Positions 11,100 through 23,200 of a stretch of DNA of 64,000 nucleotides are shown here, one piece after another (the stretch's first letter is position 1; every line of letters starts with the position of its first letter). The notes below the pieces were generated by a model. It saw nothing but the letters and a program-made list of their open reading frames with translations, ran no database searches and was not told the origin of the DNA. The position numbers and the translations under genes are program-made. Source of the stretch: Anagrus nilaparvatae. Lineage: Eukaryota > Arthropoda > Insecta > Hymenoptera > Mymaridae. The stretch covers positions 28,644,001 through 28,708,000 of the forward strand of contig JAKSXM010000014.1 in assembly GCA_022575985.1 (NCBI GenBank). Reading direction: 5' to 3'.

Positions 11100-11454
11100 C
11101 TTATAAAATCTTCAAAATATTTTTCTTGTTGGTTTTCTGATTTTTTTGACAATAGTAAATCAGCCAACTCATTAATTTCTTTTTCTTTAGTTATAAAGTA
11201 TATATGAATTTAATTATTCCCAATATTTGAGTTGGTAATATATTAACAGCATCAGAATAATCATCAAATTCTGCATTAGACAGAAATGATTTTATTATAA
11301 ATTGTGAATAAAAGATTGCCATTGAAACGTTAAGCAAGAATAAAAAGCAACGATATAAAATAAACATTAATTTTTCCTTATCGGATGTTAAATTTTTTGG
11401 CCATCGTAATCCAAGTATTGCTGCTGTTTTGAATGGAAATTCCAAAACCCCCAT
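11100..11454 (-). CDS. Odorant receptor exon 1, frameshifted
   Basis: It starts at an ATG (MGVLEFPFKTAAIL), continues through LRWPKNLTSDKEKL and two hydrophobic stretches, then reaches GIIKFIYTL and a stop at 11191-11193. Past a (TA)n run at about 11203-11208, a different frame continues family-like (KEKEINELADLLLSKK, then YFEDFIR) up to a donor (G|GTAAAT) after 11100. The downstream exon fits this second frame: the split codon AG+G gives R, then KFEIVIV. A surplus of 2 bp in the TA run explains the break. Confidence 0.7.
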
Positions 11455-11807
11455 TTTTTTTCTAATTAAATTATTAATATATTTAAATTTTTTATTTTAA
11501 CTTAAACTTTTCTGTTTTGAACACCCAACTAAATATGAATTCCTGCAGGCTTGGATTATAATAAACTTACTTTTTTATATCGTTAATTAAAATTTCTACG
11601 ACGTGTAATGCAACTATTCATACTGACTATACGTATTAATATTAAAGAATAACTTTAATTAACACTTAAGCTTTAGCTTATTATTATTATATCATGTTAT
11701 TAAAAGATAATCAATTTTTAGAGCTAATTTTGTAAAATTTCATATATTAATTTTATTCTCTATAGAGTATTTGAATGTCAAGAACTATACTTATTTTTTT
11801 AAATTCT
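11455..11807. promoter_or_regulatory. 5' flank of the odorant-receptor gene
   Basis: Upstream sequence for the minus-strand receptor. AT-rich; no convincing TATA or initiator pair can be assigned. A copy of the AATTAACACTTAAGCTTTAG sequence near 11658-11677 resembles the arms of the inverted-repeat unit just to the right. Confidence 0.25.
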
Positions 11808-12181
11808 CAAGAACATTTTTAATTAATACTTAAGTTTTAACATTGTACATTTTATTTTTTTATTATATTTTTTTTTTTTCAAGGGAAGTGTTAATCTTGC
11901 ATAAGCCATGGTGTGTTTGGGAGCCTTAAAGATTCGCAGATTTCCATGATCCCGGCCCCAGTTGTATAACGTACATCCAGGAGACTTCGCCGACGAACGC
12001 GGTCGCCGGCTTTGTGCTAGATTTTTACTGGCTAAACACACGTTAAACCCCCCGCACTTTATGTCCCAAACAGGGATTCCCTTCTCAGGTATAACTTCGC
12101 GCAGCCTATAAGCATTAATATAACAAAAAAAGGTATTAATAATTTAAGTTAAAACTTAAGTATCAATTAAAATTGTTCTTG
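11808..12181. mobile_element. Inverted-repeat unit enclosing a LINE 3' fragment
   Basis: Two 34-bp arms (11808-11841 and 12148-12181) are inverted copies with 2 mismatches. They start CAAGAACA and end ACTTAAGTTTTAAC. Between them lies about 240 bp related to the 3' end of the LINE at 18.1 kb, with its poly-T side at the left. Either a MITE received a LINE insertion or the arms arose around the LINE. No clear target-site duplication is visible outside the arms. Confidence 0.55.
11857..12110 (-). mobile_element. Diverged LINE 3' end fragment
   Basis: It aligns with 18080-18352: both have the T-rich tail, then AGCCATGG(T/A)GTGTTTG, CCTTAAAGA, the GACGAACGCGGTCGCCGGC block, CTGG.TAAACACAC, CC.GC.CTT, CAGGTATAACTTC and GCGCAGCCTA. 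It is minus-strand, since the T run at the left is the complement of a poly-A tail. Only about 250 bp remains, so it is 5'-truncated. The open frame at 12041-11823 is part of this noncoding tail. Confidence 0.7.
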
Positions 12182-14100
12182 ATTTGTACGTTAAAAATAG
12201 AAAAATATATTATACATAGTTGATAAATTTTTTTAAACCCATTTGGAGACCTCAGATTTTTTAAAAAAGAATGTATCTATGAGTATGGATAAGACCAAAA
12301 TTACAAAACAATATTTTTTTATTTGGACGCAATACCTCATTTTTTTTCCACGGGAGTTCTTGTTTTAAAAAATTCGTTATTAATCAATTTTTCAGATCTG
12401 ATATCTACATAGTTATATTATTATTATCGCCTTAAATTAGTTTCATAAGCTATAAAAATTTTCCATAATTTTTAACAATATCTAATATAGCTTACAATGA
12501 ACATACCATCTATTGCAAACATATTAGACACATTAGAATAAATTTGTCCTAAAACTTCTAAAAAATTATTTATAATTTTTCATTTTTAGATCTGAATTAA
12601 TTGTAATATAAAAATTGTGCCCAAATGTATCAAAAAAAAATATTATTATTCCAGAAAAATCTTAAAGACAAATTTTTTTTTAAGATATACTAAAAAAATA
12701 TTTGTTTTTTTTTCACTTCTCATCCTTATGAATCATTCATGTAATGTTTTTGCTAAAACGATTAAATAAGGCTTAATTATTATCGATCTGATAAATTAAA
12801 AAAAAAAGAAGCTTTTTTGATTTTAATCATCTTAAATTTTTTATTTTTTTAAATAGATAAAAATTTAAATTATTCATGCTAAAAAATACAAACTAAATAA
12901 AAAAATGTCTTTTCATCATCATACATAAAAAATATTTCATTTACAAGTAGCCAAATTTTATCTATAATTTTCTGTCTACAGACAAATCAATAACAGAAAT
13001 TTAGACAATAAAATATTAAAAAGTCTAATATTTGTTTTGAGTATTAAAAATGGTCATAAATAAAAATTTTGTAATTATATTCAAAAATAATTTTTTTTTT
13101 GTATTACACAATAATTTACGACGTAACAATTTTCATTTTTAAAATCTTCATCCCGTGACAAATTAAAATCTTATTTTTCTATTCAATAAAAATATTATGA
13201 ATATTTAAAATAACTTTGTTAAATAGGATTTATTATTTAATTTTCGTCATAAAATCATTAAACCTTAAAATTTTCAATTAACGAAAATTTTAGACAATTT
13301 TTAAATAAAAAATATTAAAATTTAAAAAACAGCGGTGTATCTTATTTTATTTTAATTAAATTTTACAAAAACAAAAAATAAAAACGAAGAATGAAGATTT
13401 TTTTTTTTATTTCGTATCAATAAATGTTTATTATTAAAAGGAAAAAAATCTTTTTATAAAAATATAATTTTTTTTTTTTTTTTGAAAGCTTATATTATTA
13501 AATTTTTTTTCTTTTAATATAAAAAACTTTTTAGGTTTTTTTATTTGCATATTATTATAAAAAAGTTAATAAAAAATAAATAAATATTTATGTATATTAG
13601 ACTGGTAAATTGTTTAAAAATTTTGTTTTGTTTTTTCATTTTTTCTGTATGGGCTTTAATTGGTATTTTTAGATCACATTTGGACCAAATTTGGGATTAC
13701 GATAAAATGTGCGTAGTACAACCAGATTAGCGTTAACTGAAAATTTAATTTAGGGCCCAACGAACTACAATTTCCTGCATTCAAGTAATTTGCAGCAGTA
13801 CTTAAAATTGGTCCATCAAGCAAAAATCTTTAAAATAATCTTTTTCGAAGTGATAGGACCACTCAATTTCCTCTTGTCACCAAACAAGCATTTTCTCAAA
13901 CCAACAACCAAGCTGATATACGCATAAAGGTATAGATAAAAAATAATATTTATAAAAATCTTCCTTTTTTTTTCTTAATCAAGGTCTAAAATAAATTTCA
14001 GAAGAGAGACAAATATTAAATCGCATATATAACATGGAATTTTTATTACTAAGAAAAGTAATAAAAAAAAATCATTGATACACAGAACATAATCGAAATC
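12182..14100. other. AT-rich intergenic DNA, nothing recognised
   Basis: Very A/T-rich with long T and A runs. No coding frame with protein-like composition, no clear repeat and no RNA gene is seen. Confidence 0.5.
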
Positions 14101-14690
14101 TTAAGCCATGTTAAAGTATCGAATCCCAAACCACGTATTGGCGGATAGAAATGCGTGAAATTCGATGCGTCATATCATTCACTACATATATAAAATAAAA
14201 GTATATCTTTTCCTCTCATTACGATCTTCATACACATACACACATATGTTCATCCAGACTGAATTGCTCAACATAATTTTTTTTTTATCAAAAGCAATGC
14301 CCAAGAGCTTTTTTACAAACAGTCTCGTAAAAAAAAAAAAGATTTTATATATATGTGTGTAAGTTCCTTAAACTTGGCGACTGAGAGAATCATAACGTTT
14401 ACCTACCGCAGAAATCGAGGAGAGAATTGGAAATTTATACTTTTATATAAAAATAATTATAATTACTGATGAATTCAATGTTTTTTTTTTTATTTTTAAT
14501 TATTTTTATTGATTAATAAAAAAAAAAATAAACACAAAAGATTAAAATTACAAAAACTCATGTTATTTTTATTATAGTGAAAATCCAATTAACCGAAATG
14601 TTGCCTTTAAATTCATTCTTTCTCAATGAGCAAAAAAAAAGTCTTTCACTAAACAGATAAAGAAAACGAGTAAATATAAATAATAATAAT
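14101..14690. other. Intergenic, mixed composition, no gene seen
   Basis: Patches at 14100-14180 and 14360-14430 are less AT-biased than the surroundings, but nothing identifiable is present. The open frame at 14165-14362 is low complexity. Confidence 0.4.
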
Positions 14691-15060
14691 TCGAAAGCTG
14701 TATAGTTGAAACTCAATTAAACAAACAGTTAACGGTCAATTGTAGTTAACAAGCAACAAGTAGTTTTACTCTCGCCAAAAATGAAATTCTAAAGTAAATT
14801 TCACCAATTTTTGTAGAAAATATTTAAACAAAATTGGTCTCATAGACGCAGGTGAGTGCATCAGAAGCAACCAAAGTAACAACAGCAGCATCCAGTGCAG
14901 AGAAAAAAAGAACGGATTTGGCCGCGGGGAGTCCCAGGCAGCCAGCAGATTCAAGTACAAGATTATCCAGCATATAACAAGGATGGAGGATGCTCCAAGG
15001 ACTCCCCCTTTCGCGCGCGTGTATGTACGAACTCAAGGTTCCCGGTTGTTGGCTTTTTTT
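14691..15060 (+). promoter_or_regulatory. GC/CpG-rich island with a consensus donor
   Basis: About 240 bp (14820-15060) is strikingly GC- and CpG-rich for this window, with CCGCGG, TCGCGCGCG and CAGCAG. A consensus 5' splice site, GCAG|GTGAGT, lies at 14848-14857 on the plus strand, the orientation of grainyhead 30 kb downstream. This could be a promoter with a noncoding first exon or an enhancer. Short open frames cross it on both strands with arginine/serine-rich, unrecognisable products, so I do not call a protein. Confidence 0.3.
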
Positions 15061-18000
15061 TTGTTTTTTTTTTGTTTCCTTTTTTCCTTTTTTTTTTCTT
15101 GCTGTTGTTGATGATGCTGTATATTTTTTGTTTGCCCTCTTAAACGACGCGATATTTCGCGGTAAAAGAGTACCAAAAAATAATAGCTCAAAATTGAATA
15201 TACGATATGCGAGTTACAAAATAAAATATCTAATAAAAAAAATTTTTTATATTTGGATTATATTGTAATTGAAGTATCGTAATGAATAGCCATGAGAGAA
15301 ATGTTAGATTGATTTTTATTTAAAAATATATTTCACTATGTAATATGTAATATTGTAACTGTTGAAGATATTATAGAGAGCATAAATTGGCCGTAAATAA
15401 ATCAAGGAATCTGAGAGGTGTATAAATTGTCTCGCGTCAGGAAACAAAGATTTTTCCTGGCTGCAGTATAACATATTTGGAGCTTTATAAGTCTCATTTT
15501 ATAAATACTCTCAACAAGAAAGTATATTAAAAAAGATAAAAAAGACAGTCTGTTATAATAATATTATAAGCGTAGGTTCTATATTCGACCACGCCCTGTT
15601 TTTGACTTCACATATCACAAGGAAGCTAAATTCTTTCTCGCTCTTTTCTTTACATGTTAAAGAAAAATAAAAAAAGAGGGTGTTTTTTATCTTTTTTAAG
15701 TTTTGCATATTGAATTCTCTTCGCTTGGCTTCTTTAGATAACAAAGTTTCTTGGACACTGCATTAGATTTCCTGCTGTGACATAACGTTCAACTTTTTAT
15801 AATATGCGAACCTAATTTATATTATGCTGTTATTATTATTGTTGTTGTAAATTTCTTTTGAATATTTATTAAGAATTCTTAATTTATTTTATTTAATAAC
15901 AGATTTTAAATATTTATTATTTAAATTTTATATTGTTTAATTTTAAATTGTTAGATTTAAATTTAATGTGACTAAATAGATTTTTAAATTAGTTGTTTAT
16001 GTAGAAATAATTTTAAATTAAAATATTAAAATTTACTTATGTTAAAAAATTATGTCCTTGATTAGATTTAAACATTACCGTAAACTTGTGTAATAAAAAA
16101 TAAGAGTTTGATTTGCTGAGCTAAATTACAGTAGTTTTTCAGTAGAAAATTTTTAATAAATAGGATAAGCTAATATCAATATTGCTTATCTTTTTAATAT
16201 TATCATTAATTATATAGATTTTATAAAGATGCAAAAGTGATAATTTTTTATTAATAAATTTAATCCTGGAGCGGATATAATCATAAGTTATATTGGTTTC
16301 AAATGATACATATTTATTTTTACAAATGAAATGCGACAAACTTTAGAATTGTTAGATTATAAATTCTAAATTTTACTCATTTTTTTTATGTATTTTTTTG
16401 GGTAATGTGGGCTCACCTTGATATAGTAAATAAACCGAATTTCTATATTTGGATCAAAATAACCAATTTTTAAATAGCTGCCAATGTAATTTTTTTAGCA
16501 ATTTAAAATTTAATAATTTTGGACCTAAAACATGCTTTTGGTTTATTGACTACCACGAGAAGACAATCAGGGATAAAGGAACAGAGATATAGATAAAAGA
16601 TACATATACAAAACATACAGAAGCAGTTTACAGGACCTAAAAAGACCCTTAGAAAAAATGAGACCAACCAAAATTTTTTTGTTGATTTCCATGAAAGCAG
16701 CGTTATTTGAAAAATTGCCTTAAAAATCCTATATTTTTAATAACTGTGAATTATATTAATTACATTGAGCCAGGCCTCATTGACCGATTAAAATAAATAG
16801 GTAATATCAGGTACGTTTTTGTGACTCGATAATCTGACTCTTAGCTATATTTATAGTAGTAAAATTTAGTGTTCTAAAGATACTAATACCTAGCCTGCTC
16901 TTGTTAGTACAGTTTTAAAATAGGGTGACGAAGTAGATTATACGAATACTGATAAAAATAAAATGTAACATATGATATGATAAAATGCAATATAATAATT
17001 TTTGCATATTTAATTTTAAAAAAAGTAAAATGTTATTTCAAAAATAAAATAAAAATAAATTATTAATTTATGTTAATTTCTATAACTTTTAATTATTGCA
17101 AATTAAAAAATAGTCGTAATAAATTCGTAATAATTAAATAACATTTTCTAATAATTAATAATCTTGCAAATAAAATAACTTTCAAAAAATATATAGGAAG
17201 TAGTTCTTTATATTTATTATATCTATGACAATTTATACTTACAACTAATACACTTTTTCAAAGGCAATTTATATTACAGTTATTGACAATTCAAGATAAT
17301 ATTTTTTTTTTTAATTTAAATGAGTGCTTTTTTACACTCCTTACATGCAACTTCGAAATAGTTTAAAATCAAAAGGTTCTTACGGGTACTTCCCTTGCTT
17401 TAAAAGGCTAAAATCTAGGGCGAAGAAGTCCATTTTCTGACCTGGACGTTCCTCTGTTTTGCCTTTTATTTTTAAAATGAACGATACGACTCTATACAAG
17501 AGGAGTCGAAGACATTAATTAGAGAACCAAATAGACAGTAATCAAATTATTATAATGAAAAAATATTCCGAAAACCATAAGTTCATAAGAATGAATTTTT
17601 GATCTAGAAATATAGGGTTGCATGTTTATTATAAATTAGGGTATCTAATACCATATTCAAAATATCGCTGTAGCCTTGTAGTCGTGCTGACAACGTATTT
17701 TATATAGCTAGCATTATAATGATAAGTCCTTAGATAAAACAGGGTTGGCATTCGTTTTTGACCCACTGGACATGAATCCGTAGTCTATTTCTATTTATAA
17801 GTGTCAACTTGGTTGTTATTTACAAATTATTGCAAAATTAAACAATAATTTGTTAATAACAATTAACATGCCAATTTCAGATTAAAAGAGCCCTATTGAG
17901 CCCAGCAGGACACAAATTAAGAATTTTAAATAAAAAGTATACTTTTTTAATTGAACTTCAGATTCTGCCGCAAATTTAGGTCCAGATCCGATTATGAGTG

Positions 18001-18072
18001 AAAAAAAATTACAAGGCCTATTTTTTAGATCCAACAAAGCTTTTATACGGCTCTATAATAAACAAAAACATG
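15061..18072. other. Intergenic, AT-rich, old repeat pieces
   Basis: No gene. At 17830-17900 the string AATTTGTTAATAACAATTAA and its surroundings match the arms of the foldback at 29.7-31.1 kb. A 6-bp-stem hairpin (CGACTC/GAGTCG) is near 17487-17508. The remainder has no recognised feature. Confidence 0.45.
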
Positions 18073-18073
18073 T

Positions 18074-18080
18074 TTTTGGT

Positions 18081-18118
<38 letters not shown>

Positions 18119-19138
18119 GGAAATATGTGAATCTTACATCAGCCATGGAGTGTTTGCGGGCCTTAAAGACCCGCAAATTTCCATGACCGCCCAGTTGCAC
18201 AAAGTGCACAACTGGGAGACCACCGACGAACGCGGTCGCCGGCTACGCCCCAGATTCTTACTGGATAAACACACTTTAAACCCCCTGCGCTTGTTTGTCC
18301 CAAACCGGAACTCCCTTTTCAGGTATAACTTCAGTTTGGGACGCGCAGCCTAGGCAACTGGCCGCTGCCTTCCCCCTGCCTAGTGACAGGAGAGCAATCT
18401 ACGATAGAAAGCCCTCCTCCTTTTTCTTCAACAAGGTGGCCCTTACGTACTCTGCTACTTTGTTCCAGTTTTCGGAACTCCGTAGCATTTCCGGGACCAC
18501 CGTCTCCGGCCTCCAAATCGGGAAGGGCGGGCGCCCCCCCGAGTAGCGAACACATTCGAAGAATGTGTGCTCTACTGTATCCTTCTCGCCTGGGCAGTGC
18601 AAGCACTCCTCTGTTGCCACCTTATGCCAATGCCTCAACATGACACGGAAATACCCGTGTCCGGTTAAGAACTGGGTAAGGTGGAAATCAACCTCCCCAT
18701 GCTGTCGTCCCATCCATGCCTGCAGGTTTGAGATCAGTCTGCGCGTCCATAGAGCATTCTTCTCTTGGTTCTTTTTCCATCGTTTATTCCATGCTTTCAT
18801 AGAGTTGAAGCGGGCGCGAGTGGAAGCCACTTCGCGCTCATCTACGCTCTCGTAGATGAATTTCCGCTCCAACGCTAGCAGGTCGATGGGTATCACGGAA
18901 GCAACAACCTGGATCGCCTCGAGCGATACCGTATGGTACGCGCAGGCGATCCTCACTGCCGCTTGCCTCTGTACAGACGATATCTTATGTCTGTACTTGG
19001 CAATTTCTGTGGTCTTCGCCCAGACTTCTGATCCGTAAAGCAGGACAGAGTTGACGACTGACATCAGGAGCCTTCGCTTCCCTGGTTTGGGTCCCCCAAT
19101 GTTGGCCATGAGCCTTGACAGGGAGGATTTTGGTAGTT
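18074..19138 (-). mobile_element. 5'-truncated R1-clade-like LINE insertion
   Basis: A run of about 33 T at 18083-18115 is the complement of the poly-A tail, then 3' UTR, then the C-terminal ORF2 on the minus strand. The 11-bp sequence TTTTGGTAGTT is present at both sides (18074-18084 and 19128-19138), as expected of a target-site duplication. The element breaks off at about 19127 inside ORF2, a typical 5' truncation. To the right, the flank TTTTGGTAGTTACTACAATG occurs twice in tandem. The long tail and open frame suggest a rather recent insertion. Confidence 0.85.
18399..19109 (-). CDS. LINE ORF2 C-terminal fragment (post-RT region)
   Basis: An uninterrupted 236-codon frame. It starts in the region after the reverse-transcriptase palm (MANIGGPKPGKRRLLMSVVN, then SVLLYGSEVWA). 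It contains VQRQAAVRIACAYHTVS and VIPIDLLALERKFIYES, a signature typical of R1-clade elements. Near the end it has the CCHC-like motif C-x2-C-x7-H-x4-C (CLHCPGEKDTVEHTFFEC), thought to bind nucleic acid. The endonuclease and RT core are absent because of the 5' truncation, so the fragment is inactive by itself. The frame is still open upstream to the truncation point. The clade call rests on motif resemblance only. Confidence 0.8.
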   Translation of the reverse strand: MANIGGPKPGKRRLLMSVVNSVLLYGSEVWAKTTEIAKYRHKISSVQRQAAVRIACAYHTVSLEAIQVVASVIPIDLLALERKFIYESVDEREVASTRARFNSMKAWNKRWKKNQEKNALWTRRLISNLQAWMGRQHGEVDFHLTQFLTGHGYFRVMLRHWHKVATEECLHCPGEKDTVEHTFFECVRYSGGRPPFPIWRPETVVPEMLRSSENWNKVAEYVRATLLKKKEEGFLS

Positions 19139-19560
19139 ACTACAATGTTTTTGGTAGTTACTACAATCCTTATTGTATGTTTGTTGTGAGGGAAGACTTT
19201 TCGTGATTGTTTGAGATTTTGGGTCCTATATAGACTTATTTTGCATTATCTTTTTTGTTCATTTCGAACTTTAAAAAAAGTTAAATTAAGCCTATTAAGC
19301 TCTGTAGGACCTAAAATATCATACTATCATCAAAAGTCTTACCCACAACAATCAATTTCTATTTAAAATTCCTAAGTCGGGTCGTGCTAGGCCCGATGGG
19401 TAATCTAATGCACTCAGATGACCTCCTGCAAACCTAACAACTTTTATATGTATGAAACATTTTTAGTTTTTAATATGGAACATGTTCATTGGGAGGGGTA
19501 TTTGAAAAGGTCTAGCTTAGCAGACGAGGGGTAAAAAAGTGACGTTTTTGGGAGGGGGGG
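19139..19560. other. LINE flank, intergenic
   Basis: It begins with the second tandem copy of the target-site flank. The rest is unrecognised single-copy-looking sequence ending in a G-run (GGGAGGGGGGGGG) near 19550, similar in reverse to the C-rich block at 34330-34380. Confidence 0.4.
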
Positions 19561-20290
19561 GGTCAAATGGACTTTGAATATTGTTGATTTAGGGACAACG
19601 TGCTTTCTGGCCGCTGACAAGAAAAATTAATTTTTCAAGAAACGAAAACCGTCAAGTTGATCTGGTTGAGTTTTCAGTATAGTCGGGTTTCACGTTATTA
19701 AGAAATCGGCTACTAACTCTACTAACCCAGTAGAATTTCTTCAGGAACACTTTTTAAGCGAATTTTCTATATTTAAGTGTTGTGGCGTTTATTAAGACTT
19801 TTCATTTTCCACACCTCAAACCCAAAAATTTTAGTCCAACTAGGTTTTTCGGGCTGCTGAATCTGAATCTAAAGTTATAAATTAAATCCAGAAGGTGTAT
19901 CACCCCTATTTCACCCCAACCCAACCCTTAAAAGAAAAATTTTTTTGAAAAAACTCCTTTCATTTAAAAAGGTACAAATTGGCTTTTTGTACCGCCGAAT
20001 CTGAATCTGGCGTCAAAAATTCAATTGGATATTCTATATCACTACATTCAACCCCTAAAATACTCAGAGGTTCAGGTGATGAAAAATGTTATTTTTTTTT
20101 ATTTTGGAGGTTCAAGTAGGTTCTTCGTTCTGCAGAATCCAAATCCAACGCCAGAAAATATATATATTTAGGAAGTGGACCACCCCCATTTAAAACCCTC
20201 AATACTCATTAAACTTTTGTCAAATGTATACCTATGTCGATTACACTTTGAGCTTTAAAAAAAAATCTCATTCATTGAATTTGCTTCAGC
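19561..20290. repeat. Diverged tandem repeat, about 125-bp period
   Basis: Three diverged units (about 19842-19970, 19975-20095 and 20105-20225) share the order: GAATC(T/C)(G/A)AATC, GCGTCA/GCCAGAAA, a TATAT-type block, CACCCC(T/C)ATTT and CAACCC or ACCCTC. The left part (about 19595-19640) shares a block with 1870-1900. Noncoding old satellite-like or transposon-derived repeat. Confidence 0.45.
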
Positions 20291-23200
20291 CCCAATTTCA
20301 AAATTTTAAATATTATTATCGCTGAATAATTTTAAACAAAAAAATTTTAAATTAAAAACTATTTTATAATATTATCAATGAAACAACTTTTATTTATTTT
20401 TTTTATAAAAAGCGATAAGAAAATTATGTATAGACGCAAAATACAAAAAAAATTTGATAATGTATACAATAATATTAGAATATAAAATAAAAAAACAGAA
20501 GGAGAATGTTATTAAGAAGGAGGAGTCTAAAAAAAAATAAACATGGAATTATATTTCAATTATCTTATCAGTAAAAACAGTGTCAAAGTAAAAAATAAAA
20601 AATAAAATATTTTTTATCATTACTATACTTAAAAATAATTTATTTATTTACAAATACAAAAAAAACACATAGAAGAAGTAAATTTCAGAAATTTGTTATT
20701 TATGTTGGTACAAAAAAAAATATGGACAATTATCCTAATAATATAAACCAGAAGAAGTGATATATTCATTTATAAAAAAAAACGTTCTGTCTGTAACCTC
20801 AGGCAATTCAATCGTCATCGATTCCTATCAAATATTTATCTATATTTAAAAAAAAAAGATGAGATTTCTGACTAAAAAATGTCCAATAAAAAAAAAGTTT
20901 ATTGAACTTTATTTTATTTAAAATAAGTGAATATGAATGAAAATGTATCAGCAATGGTGAAATTGTTAATTATATATATTTTATATATATAAACGTCCTT
21001 GGAACATTGGTTGCATGTAATATTATCCCATTCACGAGTATAATCTGAAGGAGAAATGAGACATGCGCAATTCTAACTTTATTCAGTTCATTCTTATACT
21101 ATTTGAATATTACATCTTGCTAAAAATTTTTCTGATATCAAAAGATTCTTTTTCTCAATATTTGCCTTCTCTATTATATCTTAACTAACGAACAATTTTT
21201 ATATATGAAAATTTCTCAAGGTCTATAAACAGACATATGTTTCTAAAGCAGAAGAATTTATTGATAAGACTTATCGTATAAAAATTTTTTTTTTTTAACT
21301 ACTTAGTATTATTTGTAGGAGAGTAAAATGAATGTCGATTGGCTATAATATTAGCCAATGGAATTTATAGTACACGCCTCTATATACTCTATATATATAT
21401 AATTTTTTTTATCTTTAAAGCAATGATACTTTATCAATATACTTTACGAGTCTAGACTATAACTAACGTAATTCTAAAATCGGCCATCTTTTTCTATATA
21501 AAATAAATAATCTTTGTCATATATAAAAAAAATTTACAAAAAAAAAAAAAAAAGCTACTAAATGATTCTGTAGTTGTAATACCAAGCATGATAATTAGTA
21601 ATTTTCTTGATTCTTTATATATATAAACTAATACGTGACATTCATTAACAATTTATTATGATGAAATTCGTTGAATTTATATAATTGTTGTACTTTTTTG
21701 GAATTTTTAACTTGTATTTTATTTCTTTGAATATTAATTCTTCTCATCTTAAAAAAAAATTTATATATAAGAAAAGAATATTTTTTTTAACTGCATTTTC
21801 TACACATATACTTTACCTTATATATACCATTACATTTTTTTTTTTTTTTTGATAAAAAATAAGAAAATAAATAACATCCGGCCACGCGTAAAAGCTCCCG
21901 GCGATTCGCTGTATAATAATTCGTTTTTCTTCTTCTATGTGGTAGTCATTTTTTTTACATCTTTTTCTTTTCTCTCTTTTAATCTGCTTTTTTTACTTAT
22001 GTACTACTATAATATTATAATACTTTTCCTTTTACGATGTATATAATATGAATATTTGCACGCTTATGCCACGCGAAAAAAAACATTTTTTTCTTTTTCT
22101 TTATAGAAGATATTATTATTTTACAGAAACTGATTTTTTTTTTTTATACTGCAGTTTATAATATGGTTAGTTAATTTTATGTATTTATTGTTGTTATTAT
22201 GATATCATGAATTTTATTACGATGGGTGTAGTGATTAATTGTGTTTTTTGTGGGTAATTATGATTTTGAAGTTTTATGCTAACGATGTATTTTTGCATGG
22301 AATTTTATGGCTCTGATTAGGGTTTGAATTGAAATTATTAACAGAAATCTGATTTATAATTTTTGATGTGAAAATTCTTGCTATTCAATTTTGAACATGA
22401 GTGTTATCATAATATATATACTTGTCTCCACAGTCTTACTAACCATTCAAGCTGGAGACTTAATTTTATGCACGTAAATTAAATTTTTTAAAATGCATTT
22501 CTCAAATATGACCTTAATTAAAGTTTTATTTTTTTGAAAATTTATACTTCAAAATATAAATAAATAGAAATTCCAAGGTTGGTGCACAAGGTTTTTTTGA
22601 TACGTCATACACTGAAAGTTAAAAATAAAACTTCAATTTTAATATCATATACAGTACCATTGGGTATTTCATTGGGAATACCAATTTGTCAGAAACTTGA
22701 AAATCGGAAATTTCATCACAGCTTGTTTTTATGTGAGATTCTCATTTTAATTATTTTATTTATTTGTACAAATTATTAATATCTTTTTTTCTTCTTTTTT
22801 TGGTAGTAAATTATTTTGTTTTAGATATAAAGTTCTGGCAGTAACTCGTTGCTAATTTTAGAAAATCTTAAATTTTATCTAAAAATTTTGAATCTTTTGC
22901 AAAGCAAATATTTGACAAATCTGAAATTATACTGAATTTTCAAAAAAGTTTATTTTTTTGGAAGAAAAATTTGAAAACTGGATTATTTTATAAAAAAAAA
23001 ACATTAATTTAATACAGAATCATTATTCATAAACAGTATAAATAATCATGCATTAAAAAAAAAAATAATAATAATTATAATTTCAGTACCTATATTCAAA
23101 AGGAAAATAGGAATTATTATAACCTCGATTATAATGTGTAAAATTTGAATCGTTTGATCAACAATTACTAATATTCAATTTGAAATAAGGCTAAAAAATG

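Larger units (their letters stand above)
8341..11454 (-). pseudogene. Insect odorant receptor (7tm_6 family), probably disrupted
   Basis: Insect odorant receptors are seven-helix ligand-binding subunits that form cation channels with the co-receptor Orco in olfactory neuron membranes. Four minus-strand exon blocks run in the family's order. They are the N-terminus (11454-11100), the second exon (11003-10617), the block before TM6/7 (about 8837-8611) and the C-terminal block (8550-8341). Family-like features are MGVLEF..LRWPKNL at the start, the D..D spacing of WSSVTDCLIIAFMIRAYQQLDLL, HQLIFE before the third block, and MDWSR..LIIMIRSGDPTIIRCG near the end. Two defects argue for a pseudogene: a 2-bp slip in exon 1 and no acceptor that joins exon 2 to the third block in frame. 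A recent mutation or an assembly indel are alternatives. Nothing identifies which receptor this is. Confidence 0.7.

Noticed and set aside
14766..15268. Overlapping frames over the CpG-rich island
   Set aside because: Products are compositionally odd, run into a poly-T tract and match no family; better explained by GC-rich noncoding DNA.
18295..19038. Several plus-strand open frames across the LINE
   Set aside because: They are antisense to the minus-strand ORF2 fragment, which has clear family motifs.
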